Below, piece after piece: positions 55,807-64,000 of a DNA stretch of 64,000 nucleotides; position 1 is the stretch's first letter, and each line of letters starts with the position of its first letter. Below the pieces are notes generated by a model. It saw only the letters and a program-made list of their open reading frames with translations. It was not told the DNA's origin and ran no database searches. Source of the stretch: Persicaria tinctoria (lineage: Eukaryota; Streptophyta; Magnoliopsida; Caryophyllales; Polygonaceae); contig JBANSL010000008.1 in NCBI GenBank assembly GCA_037127255.1, positions 2,194,896-2,258,895 on the forward strand, read 5' to 3'. Both the position numbers and the translations under genes were made by a program.

Positions 55807-58800
55807 TTTTTTATTTTTTTTGATAAGGTAAGGATTTGGGTAGGGTCATGCCCGGCTGGACCACCACCCAAGGGCATCCTTGCGGATGAGGATGTGCAGA
55901 GCTGAATCAGCGAGGAGGTCCCGTACGGACGTAGTGTGGATGAGTCGCGCGATCCTGTCCGTGGTCAAGTTGACCTCCCGGAAGACATGGCCGAATTGCA
56001 CCCTTGCAAAATATTGGAGTAGGATTAGGGTGTCGGAAATCAACATCTCGATCTCCCACGGGCAGCTCCACAGACCTTGCAAGCAACTGACCTTGCAAGC
56101 AACTGATGACGGTCAGGTTGTCGCCCTCAATCATGATGCTGGATAGTTGAAGCTCCTTCGCCTTGGCGATGCCCCCTTTAATCGCCAGAGCCTCTGCAGC
56201 CAAAGGTGAAATGTGGCCACATTTGAATCCACCACATTCGATGACTGCGCCGTTGTGATCCCTAATGATATAACCTGCAGAAGCTTCTCCAGAAGGTAGT
56301 TTGGATCCGTCGAAGTTAATTTTATAGGATCCCTCATCTGGTTTGCTCTATCTCAAATTTCTTCTTCTCCGTGGCTCAAGTGTTCGAGTTTTCTGGTGGT
56401 GGTTTGTGGGCTCCTCTTCAAAGGTCAATTTTGAAGTAGCCCAGTTCTGTATTTGTTGCTTGGTATAATTTTCCATAGTATGGATGGATGTTGTATCGAG
56501 GTTTTCAAATACTTTCCGATTCCTACTTGTCCATAAGCTCCACCAAGTTATTGCAAGTCTTCCTTTTTGCTCAGAGTTGAGTTTAGTAAAAATTTCACAT
56601 ACAATGTTTTTGATCGATGAGTTTCTAGTGACGGTGTCTCGAATCACCTTTTCAATGTTTGTGTCAATTTTGTGAATCAGTTGTAGGGTGTGGTTGCATT
56701 CGGTAAAGAGATGTATTGTGCTTTCATTTGTTCGATCACACAAGGCGCAAGATAATGGAACATGAATGCCTTTGTTTGCTAGCCTATTCTTTGTCGGGAT
56801 TCCATCTAGTGCAAGTTTCCAGATGAAGTTTTTAACTTTTGGAAATGTGTCTAGGGTCCATATCCATGTCGTGTCACTGGTTTCTTCTATGTTTTGGCTT
56901 GTGATGTGTGCTAGGGCACTTGCTGTACTGAACCATCCATTTTTACTTGATTTCCAGTATAGCCTATCTTCTGTTTCGTGTTCTGGTATGTAGATGCTCT
57001 TAATTTTGTTGACCACATCCATTGGGAGGATGTTGGATAGTTCATATATATTCCAGTTCTTGTTGATGTCAATGTACTTCTCCGCTTTGTCATTTTCATT
57101 GATTATGATGTTGGGATGTTGTCGACCTTGTAGTGGTTTGTTGTCTAGCCAGATATCCTTCCAGAAATTGATCGTCTTCCCATTTCCTATTTGTCATGTT
57201 AGGCCTTTGCAAAATTCTTCTTTTAGTTTCATTAGTTTGGTCTATTGCCATGATGAATTGCCTCTTCGCCTGTATTCAAAGAGGGGTGTTTCTTTCATGT
57301 ATTTTTCTTTGATCACTTTGACCCACGGGTTACATGGCTCTTATTAACGTACACTTTCCTCCTTATTTATTTTCCTTATTCTGAAGATAATATCCTTCAT
57401 TATCTCTACATATTAGGATAGATTATCTCTTCTAATTATCTCCCTATTTTTTCTCTTTACCGTTGCCCTCTTCTGTATAAAGATCTTTCACCTACTGTAA
57501 TTGAATTTTAATGAATACAAGCTTACATTTCACAAAGCTCTATATGGTATCAGAGCAGCGTTGAGGTGCGGCTGCCTTGGTTTAGCCATGAATTGGCTGA
57601 GAATGTGGACAGCGTAAACAAGATCGGGGCGTGTAATAGTAAGGTAGATGAGGCGTCCAACTAGTCGGCGATAGATGGATGGGTCCGATAGAAGGTCGCC
57701 TTCATTATCACGAAGAGTTGAATGTTGATCAAGTGGAACGGTGGCTGTTTTTGCCCCAAGAAAACCGCTGTCTTCAAGAATTTCTAGAGCATATTTTCGT
57801 TGGCAAAGAGTAATCCCTTTTGTGGATCGTGCGACTTCGATTCCGAGGAAGTATTTGAGCGGTCCCATGTCTTTGAGTTTGAACTGATTTGCGAGGAAGC
57901 TTTTAGTGTCTTCAATATCCTGCAAGTTAGTCCCCGTAATGATAACATCATCAACATAAATTAAAAGAACAGTAAACATACCTTTGTTGGTTCGGATGAA
58001 CAAGGAATAATCGGTCCAAGATTGCCGAAAGCCAGCTTGTTTAAGGGAGTTAGAGAGTTTTATAAACCATTGCCGAGAGGCTTGTTTGAGCCCATATAAT
58101 GACTTATGGAGTTTACAAACTCTTGTCTCCCCCTTTCGATGGAATCGAAGTCGCACGATCCACAAAAGGGATTACTCTTTGCCAACGAAAATATGCGCAT
58201 TCGCACCAAAGACCAGCCCGCGGACCTGTTCACAAAGCCCCTTGGTCCGATGATCTTCTCAAGTCTATTATCCAAGTTGAGTGTCATCAACATACACTCC
58301 ACTTGAGGGGGAGTATTAACGTACACTTTCCTCCTTATTTATTTTCCTTATTCTGAAGATAATATCCTTCATTATCTCTACATATTAGGATAGATTATCT
58401 TTTCTAATTATCTCCCTATTTTTTCTCTTTACCGTTGCCCTCTTCTGTATAAAGATCTTTCACCTACTGTAATTGAATTTTAATGAATACAAGCTTACAT
58501 TTCACAAAGCTCTATAGCTCTGCTAATATTTTCCAGAGCAATTTCATTTGTAATGCTTGGTTCATATCTTTTGTTTTATGTATTCCTGCACCTCCCAATC
58601 GTTTCTGCTTACAGACCTTGTCCCAACTAATAAAGGGGGAAAAGGATTGTTCTTTGTTCCAGAAAAAGCATCTGTTTATTTGATCAAGTTCTTTATGAAT
58701 TGTTGTGGGGAGCATAAAATTTTGCATATTCAAATGTGGTTCGATTGACTCGACCGTTGATAATGGGACAGCCGAGGTATTTGTCAAGTGCTATTTGGTT

Positions 58801-59761
58801 TGTTATATGGATCGTGCTTTAGATCAATTGTTTTGCACTGTTCGGGACTTTTGGGGTAGTTTGAAAGGCCGATTTATGGAAATTGATCTTTTGTCCTGAT
58901 ATGGCACAATAGTCATCAATAATATTTTTTACTACTCGACACGAGTCTTGGTTCGCCTTGGCGAATATCATCATGTCATCTGCGAATGATAGGAATGGGA
59001 TTTTCGTTCCAGATCTTGAGATTTTGAATCCGATGGATTTGTCTGTCTGGTTAGAAGTGGCTTGTAGTTTTCTTGCAAGAATTTCTGCTCCTATGATAAA
59101 TAGATAGGGTGAGAGCGGATCTCCTTGTCTGATGCCCCTCCCTGGCATGAAAGGGTCTGTGGGGCTGTCATTTACCAAGACTGAGAAAGAGACTTTCTTG
59201 ACGCATTGTTCTATCCATGTCAGGAATTTTTGGCAGAAGCCGAATTTTTCTAAAACCTTGAATAGGAAGTCCCATTCCACTCTATCATATGCCTTTTCCA
59301 TATCCAGTTTGACTTCCATCCAACCTTCTTTCCCGCGTCTATTCTTGAATGAGTGAAAAATCTCATGGGCTATTAAGACGTTGTCCTGAATAGCTCTTTC
59401 AGATACAAAGGCCCCTTGGAGAGGGTGGATAATTTTCTGAAGAAATGGTTTCATCCTTTCTGCAATGATTTTAGCTATAGCTTTGTATATCGTGGAGCAT
59501 AAGCTTATTGGTCTAAAGTGGTTTGTATTTGTCGGGTTATCACATTTAGGGATCAATGTGATAAAAGTGTGGTTGATCTGTTTTAGGATTATCCCAGAGT
59601 GGAAGAATCCTTTGATTGCTTTAATGATTGATGGGCCTACAATATCCCAGTATTTCTGGTAGAATTCTGCTGTCATACCGTCAGAGCCTGGGGATTTATC
59701 TTTCCCGATTGAGAAAAAAAGCATGTTTGATTTCTTGGTTCGATATTTTTCCAGTTAGCTT
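55807..59761 (-). mobile_element. L1-type LINE, 5'-truncated, decayed, with 16-bp TSD
   Basis: The direct repeat ACTACGAATTCCTCAT (55791-55806 and 59762-59777) flanks the element. A T-run at its left edge (55806-55828) is the poly(A) tail on the minus strand. The reverse transcriptase (58819-59724) shows KSPGSDGMTAEFY, HFRPISL, QGAFVSERAIQDN, DMEKAYDRVEW, GIRQGDPLSPYLF and the catalytic FADD box. It begins inside the RT domain, so endonuclease and ORF1 are lost. After an internal deletion come a zf-RVT region (56348-57022) and an RNase H-like domain (55846-56340; FDGS, AEALA, GDN) broken by frameshifts. A Copia element sits inside. Confidence 0.9.
57342..58516 (+). mobile_element. Small Copia element with TA..TA LTR ends and inverted internal RT segment
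   Basis: LTRs 57342-57544 and 58314-58516 are both 203 bp and nearly identical. They start TATTAACG and end CTCTATA, not the usual TG..CA. The 5-bp duplication GCTCT flanks the element (57337-57341 and 58517-58521). TGGTATCAGAGC follows the left LTR and GAGGGGGAG precedes the right one, so it is read left to right. The pol end RTKDQPADLFTKPLG lies on the plus strand (58199 on). The RT domain with YVDD lies on the minus strand (about 57590-58135). A 56-bp exact inverted repeat links the two (57789-57844 and 58141-58196). Confidence 0.88.
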
Positions 59762-59828
59762 ACTACGAATTCCTCATGATATTTCATCTACTCGTTCCAT
59801 TAAAAAATATTTATTTTTTCATATTAAT

Positions 59829-60056
59829 GAGAAAATCAGTACACATTGAATTTGTAAATAAAGAGCACGCGGTCATATCCGGGGTTCGAACTAGGGACCT
59901 TTGGGTACTACCCACAAGTCCTTTCCAGTGAGTCATTCCAGAATGGTTAAGAGAAAATCAATACTCCTTGAATTAGTAAATAAAGAGCGGCCATTCCGGG
60001 GTTCGAACCGGGGACCTATGAGTACTACCACAAGTCATTTCCGGGTAGCATGGTGG
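59829..60056 (-). mobile_element. Two tandem copies of a tRNA-derived SINE-like unit
   Basis: GAGAAAATCA...AATAAAGAGC..CGGGGTTCGAAC..GGGACCT...ACAAGTC.TTTCC occurs at 59829 and 59951 (122-bp step). On the minus strand GGTTCGAACCCCGG is a box B, and the GGAAA.GACTTGTGG region may hold a diverged box A. The copies have diverged somewhat. Confidence 0.5.
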
Positions 60057-60153
60057 TAGTTGCAATTTTAAATCAATACTCCATGTCTCCATCTGTTACT
60101 TAAAACACAACTTTTTATTACTCACGCGTGTTTTTTAGGTGTTAATAAAACTA

Positions 60154-60355
60154 CTCTATCTATTAATTAAAACACGTCATTTACTATTTATGCACGATTT
60201 TTTAAAAATTATCAAAATATATAAAATGTTTTTATATATATTCATACTTAATGATAACAAGTATTAAATTATTTAAAATGATATTTATATAGTTTTTAAC
60301 ACTTAAAAAAACGTGCATGAATACTAGAATATCATGTTTCAATTAACGAAGAGAG
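60154..60355. mobile_element. Degenerate Mariner/Stowaway-like MITE
   Basis: ACTCTATCTATTAATTAAAACACG and the reverse of the right end, ACTCTCTTCGTTAATTGAAACATG, pair imperfectly. Both sides carry TA. A further half-copy follows to about 60510. Confidence 0.45.
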
Positions 60356-60510
60356 TATAAATATTTTTTTAACAATTTCATACTTATTACTGTTGAGTAC
60401 TATGAATTTATTAAAAAAAATGATATTTGATATAACTTTTATATCATTTAAAAAAAACGCACATGAATAATAAATGACATGTTTTAATTAATTTTAATTA
60501 ATAAATGGTT

Positions 60511-60982
60511 TTATGTTTATAAACTTTTATCTTAAAAATCTTATTTTTAAAGTTTTCCTCTTTAACTTATGGAGTATAAGATTATTTTTTCCTTTATACT
60601 CTCCTTGAAAATTTCCTCTTTTACTTCGTATCCATATTTATTAAGTTTATCGGTTACTAAGAATCACTTTTCAAGAAGAGTTATCAAAATATCATTTAAA
60701 AAATTTCAAAAAGATTATCTTGTAAATGTATACAAGCATACAACTATTTTTTTAATATAAAAATACTCATAACTATTTTATTTTAAAGAAGAAAATCTTG
60801 TATTAAAAAATAATTTTGAATGACAAAATCTTTTGAAAATTAATTTTCTCTCTTATTGGTTTTATTGGTTCATCGAATTATTCAATCATATCAATACTTT
60901 CCCAAATTGAAATCTTAACCTTTTTTCTATGGAAATTAATATTATCATAAACCAAACATTATCTAATCATCCGAAATTAGAT
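60511..60982. other. AT-rich intergenic DNA
   Basis: No gene or repeat recognised. Confidence 0.35.
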
Positions 60983-61326
60983 TTCGTTTGGTTGGCAACC
61001 TAAAAACCCAGGAAGTAGAACTTTCCAGAAAGTAGGAGAAATTCATGTGCTTGGTTGGTATTTTTGAAATTAAAAAACGCAGGAATTTAATTTCCCGGAA
61101 AGTTGAATTCCTCCAAAATAGAGGAAGTTCACTTACCTAGTCCCACCTAGGTAAGTTCAGCTTCCTCATTTTTAACTTGGAAATTTCCATTTCCTTCATT
61201 TAATCTCCTAGAATAAAAAATCAACCAAACATATTTTTAGAATTCCCGTCGGATTTCCAGAAAATTCAATTCCCATGAAGTAACTTCCCGGGAATTTCAA
61301 TTCTCACATTGAACCAAACGAACCCT
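60983..61326. mobile_element. Fold-back MITE with central perfect hairpin
   Basis: TTCGTTTGGTTGG and ACCAAACGAACCC mark the inverted ends. Inner arms with TTCCCGGAAAGTTGAATTCC-type sequence oppose GGAATTTCAATTCTC. The exact centre is ACTTACCTAG-TCCCAC-CTAGGTAAGT (61131-61156), a 10-bp perfect stem. It could transcribe into a long hairpin. Confidence 0.5.
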
Positions 61327-61710
61327 AAAAAATTATAATTTGTAAATAAAATAAAAATTCAATCTCTTATTTACATAATAACACTTTTAAACAAATCGAA
61401 ATATATGGATAGAATTCACCATGAAATATTAAACAAAACATCTTTTTTTTTGTTTGTAATGGAGACATGTTAATTCTATATAATTAATTGAAAATTGGAA
61501 ATCATTTGATTTTCATCCATACAAACAAGGAGTAGAGAAAATAAATCTTATATAATCGGGAAGAAAAAATCGCTAATACAATATAAATCCGTAAAAAGAG
61601 AAATAAATATAAAGATTCCATATTGAAATAAATGAAAAATGACGAGTAAAATCAAATATACGAGAAGTTGTAGCGGCGGCTAGGGTTTTAAGAGCAGAAG
61701 TAAAACGAAA
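61327..61710. other. AT-rich intergenic DNA
   Basis: Nothing recognised apart from a TAGGGTTTTA motif near 61681. Confidence 0.35.
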
Positions 61711-61712
61711 TA

Positions 61713-61946
61713 CTCCCTCCGTTCCATAATACATGTCCTTTTGTTTTTCGGCACGCTTTTTAATGAGCGAAAAACTCTATCAAATATATTTTTTTAATTG
61801 ATATTTTTATATAATTTGATACTTATTACTAATAAGTATCATATTATATAAAAAAAATTAACAAAAAAATAATATTTTATAGAGTTTTCCGCTCATTGAA
61901 AAGCGTGTCTAAATGCAAAGGGACATGTATTATGGAACGGAGGGAG
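61713..61946. mobile_element. Stowaway MITE with TA target duplication
   Basis: CTCCCTCCGTTCCATAATAC and its inverted counterpart GTATTATGGAACGGAGGGAG form perfect ends, flanked by TA on both sides. Inner arms (GGCACGCTTTTTAATGAGCG against CGCTCATTGAAAAGCGTGTC) extend the pairing. It lies about 570 bp upstream of the SUVH2-like gene. Confidence 0.9.
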
Positions 61947-62515
61947 TATTTAATTTAAAAAAATATAAATAAATAAAGGGTAAATTACCTAAAATACCCT
62001 TAACATATGTAAATTATTGTAAAAAATATATTTATTTTTAAAATCACCATAATTTTTACTTGCATTATTTTCTTTGGTATTTTGGTGACTTTATGGTATA
62101 ATAAGTTACATCAAATGATCAGAGTTAGAAGTTATCATTTTTTACACATGTTTTACACAAATGAATTTCGTGGATGGTTATTTGGGACAAAAAAACACAC
62201 CAAGTTTATGGAGGATTTTCTAAATTTTTTAATTTTACAAGTGGTTTAGTGAAAAATCATAAATTTTAAGGGTGGTTTTATGCAATTTGCAAGTAACATA
62301 GGCAGGATGGCAAAAGGACGTAAATTGTTAACCTTGTCAAGGGCAATTCTGGAAGTTGAATAATGTCATTTTATAAAGCTCCCATCTTCCAGTTGCCTTT
62401 CTCCCTCCCATTCTCAGGCTCTGCTCTGTTTTCACTCTGCAACCACCGCCAAATCCACCGCTATCTCCATTTCCGATCACCTCGAAATATCGTATCTCCC
62501 CCCTATTTCTCAAAC
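61947..62515. promoter_or_regulatory. Upstream region and 5' UTR of the SUVH2-like gene
   Basis: AT-rich to about 62380, then a pyrimidine-rich leader directly before the ATG at 62516. No clear TATA box. Confidence 0.4.
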
Positions 62516-64000
62516 ATGGTGTCGCTAAAACTCCTCATTGATCTCAATGAGCTTCCCGACTCGCCAATTTCATCTCCCTCCATGTCCCCTGCCACCACCA
62601 CCACCACCACCGCCACCAATCTCATTGCCCCCAAAATTGAGCCAAAGACGGAGCCTTTAGATGACTGGAACCCAGACTGGCTCTCTAGCTCAACCGTAAA
62701 CCACGCGCCCGCCGATTACCTGCTTCAACAAGCAACCCTGTCGTCCACCACCGAAAATGTGCTCGCCACATTCTCTCAAATTGTCAACGGGAATTCACCG
62801 GTGGTGAGTGCGGCAGAAGCTGGTGCGATCGTGCCGGCCGCCATTGCCGCCTCCACCACCACCACCACCACCACCACCAATCCCATCGCCCCCAAAATTG
62901 ACCCAAAGCCGGAGCCTTTAGATGATTGGAACCCAAATGCGCTTTCCCCGCTGCGTCAAGCAATCCCGTCATCCACCCCAGGAAATGTCCTCGTCAGATT
63001 CTCCCAAACTGTCAACGGGAATTCGCCGGCGGCGAGTGCGGCAGAAGCCGGTGCGATAGTTCCGGGCCTTCCGGCCGCAGTTGCTCCCATCCAACTCCCC
63101 AAGCGCCTGAAGCGTCAGCTCATGAGATGGGCAGGAATCAATAGCCCCGAAATGTGCAACTATTACCTCGATTTGGTAAGGAAAACTCGAATGCTTTACG
63201 ATTCTCTTCGACTCTTCGACATGTTCGAGACGGAGAAACGCCTCGGGCCTGGCATGGGGAGGAGGCTGAGGTCCGATTTGCGGGCTTCATCCTTCCTGAG
63301 AGACCATAATTTCTGGCTTCATCACGACAAGAAGCTTCTAGGATCAGTCCCGGGGATCTCCGTAGGAGATATTTTCCTTTTCCGGATGGAAATGTGTGTT
63401 CTTGGGCTGCACGGGCAGCCCCAAGCCGGCATCGATTATCTGATCGCTAATGATAGCGAAACCGGGTATCCGATCGCCACGAGTGTAATTGTGTCCGGTG
63501 GATATGAGGACGATGCTGATCACGGCGAAGTGCTGACTTACTCCGGCCATGGTGGCCGGGATAGGCACAATCGGCCGTTCTGTGACCAGAGGCTCGAAGG
63601 GGGAAACCTAGCCCTATTCAAAACAATGGAGCATGGGTTCGCACTTAGAGTGATTCGGGGTTTTCGGTGTGATGGACACAAGGTTTATGTCTACGATGGG
63701 CTATATAGGGTCACTAGGGCATGGCGTGATGTTGGGAAATCAGGCTTTAGGGTTTACAAGTTTCGGCTTGATAGATTCGGAGGGCAGGAAGAGATGGGAA
63801 GTAGCCGAATCAGGACGGCTTATTTGCTTAGGACTCGGCCCTTGGTGGTTAGACCTAAAGGTTACCTGACCTTTGATCTGTCAGTGAAGAAGGAGAGGGT
63901 GCCTGTTTACTTGTTCAATGATGTTGATTCGGATTCTGGGCCGATGGAGGTTGAGTATCTTCCGAGGGCTGTTTTCCCGGGATCTTTGTATCAAGCCTCG
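62516..64000 (+). CDS. SUVH2/SUVH9: SUVH2/SUVH9-like SRA-domain protein (partial, 495 codons, runs off window)
   Basis: An uninterrupted frame runs from MVSLKLLIDLNELPDSP to the window edge. A conserved VRKTRMLYDSLRLF helix is followed by the SRA-YDG domain, from LGSVPGISVGDIF (about residue 275) through LHGQPQAGIDYL, SVIVSGGYEDD, GGNLAL and VYVYDGL (YDG at 393-395) to FGGQEEMGSS. Then comes the linker VPVYLFNDVDSD. SUVH2/9 bind methylated DNA through SRA, have an inactive SET domain and recruit Pol V for RNA-directed DNA methylation. The lack of introns fits the subfamily. Pre-SET and SET lie beyond the window. The N-terminal region carries a duplicated block, which is unusual. Confidence 0.92.
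   Translation, partial: MVSLKLLIDLNELPDSPISSPSMSPATTTTTTATNLIAPKIEPKTEPLDDWNPDWLSSSTVNHAPADYLLQQATLSSTTENVLATFSQIVNGNSPVVSAAEAGAIVPAAIAASTTTTTTTTNPIAPKIDPKPEPLDDWNPNALSPLRQAIPSSTPGNVLVRFSQTVNGNSPAASAAEAGAIVPGLPAAVAPIQLPKRLKRQLMRWAGINSPEMCNYYLDLVRKTRMLYDSLRLFDMFETEKRLGPGMGRRLRSDLRASSFLRDHNFWLHHDKKLLGSVPGISVGDIFLFRMEMCVLGLHGQPQAGIDYLIANDSETGYPIATSVIVSGGYEDDADHGEVLTYSGHGGRDRHNRPFCDQRLEGGNLALFKTMEHGFALRVIRGFRCDGHKVYVYDGLYRVTRAWRDVGKSGFRVYKFRLDRFGGQEEMGSSRIRTAYLLRTRPLVVRPKGYLTFDLSVKKERVPVYLFNDVDSDSGPMEVEYLPRAVFPGSLYQAS
62591..63060 (+). repeat. In-frame tandem duplication in the SUVH2-like N-terminus, with (ACC)n runs
   Basis: Thr-rich run, then IAPKIEPKTEPLDDWNP, FSQIVNGNSP and SAAEAGAIVP, is followed by a second Thr run with IAPKIDPKPEPLDDWNP, FSQTVNGNSP and SAAEAGAIVP. 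The offset is 261 bp at the start and 228 bp at the end, because the second copy lacks 11 codons. Each copy begins with an ACC microsatellite encoding poly-Thr (62591-62617 and 62857-62880). Confidence 0.9.

Noticed and set aside
59870..60056. tRNA genes at the two GGTTCGAACC motifs
   Set aside because: Only a T-loop-like motif is present; no acceptor or anticodon arms can be drawn, and the unit is tandemly repeated.

Overview
This is a nuclear plant (eudicot) window: AT-rich intergenic DNA, genes with GT-AG introns, a nuclear tRNA, and a dense, nested transposon landscape. Protein resemblances are to dicot families. An asterid such as a Lamiales species is possible, but I cannot establish it from the sequence.

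I can support seven protein-coding genes and one tRNA gene. From left to right they are: a five-exon HAD-family phosphatase (65-2533, +); a two-exon plastid-type folate-biopterin transporter (3855-6210, +); tRNA-Lys(CUU) (7043-7115, +); a three-exon R2R3-MYB with a poly-Gln tract (15268-16371, -); a seven-exon protein built of two tandem modules resembling DUF3615 (33049-34794, -); a three-exon AWPM-19/PM19 membrane protein (36952-38007, -); a 23-exon SKI2/DExH11 cytoplasmic RNA-exosome helicase (40033-52789, -); and the 5' two-thirds of an intronless SUVH2/SUVH9-like SRA protein (62516-64000, +, running off the window). All complete models were assembled by joining splice sites by eye. In each one the exon lengths sum to a multiple of three.

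Much of the rest is mobile DNA, and many elements have target-site duplications (TSDs) I could read. These are: a hAT MITE 26 bp from the tRNA gene; a minus-strand Helitron carrying a COBRA-like gene fragment; a nest of hAT-like, RTE LINE and Stowaway elements; a Mutator-like element with about 300-bp terminal inverted repeats that splits a SINE; a 6.4-kb CACTA element with a 22-copy, about 91-bp minisatellite in higher-order arrangement; a hAT element nested in another hAT element; a 5'-truncated LINE interrupted by a small Copia element whose internal reverse-transcriptase segment is inverted; and several SINEs, TRIM-like elements and fold-back MITEs.

Two recent-looking gene events stand out. 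The last exon of the AWPM-19 gene has been copied about 4 kb away, and the copy now supplies the stop codon of the DUF3615-like gene. The N-terminal coding region of the SUVH2-like gene carries a tandem duplication. The HAD, transporter and SUVH2-like genes also appear, from memory, to be close neighbours on Arabidopsis chromosome 2, so this window may be an expanded syntenic block. No operon-like cooperation is expected. The genes have separate roles: phosphatase, plastid transport, transcription factor, ABA-linked membrane protein, mRNA decay and DNA-methylation targeting.
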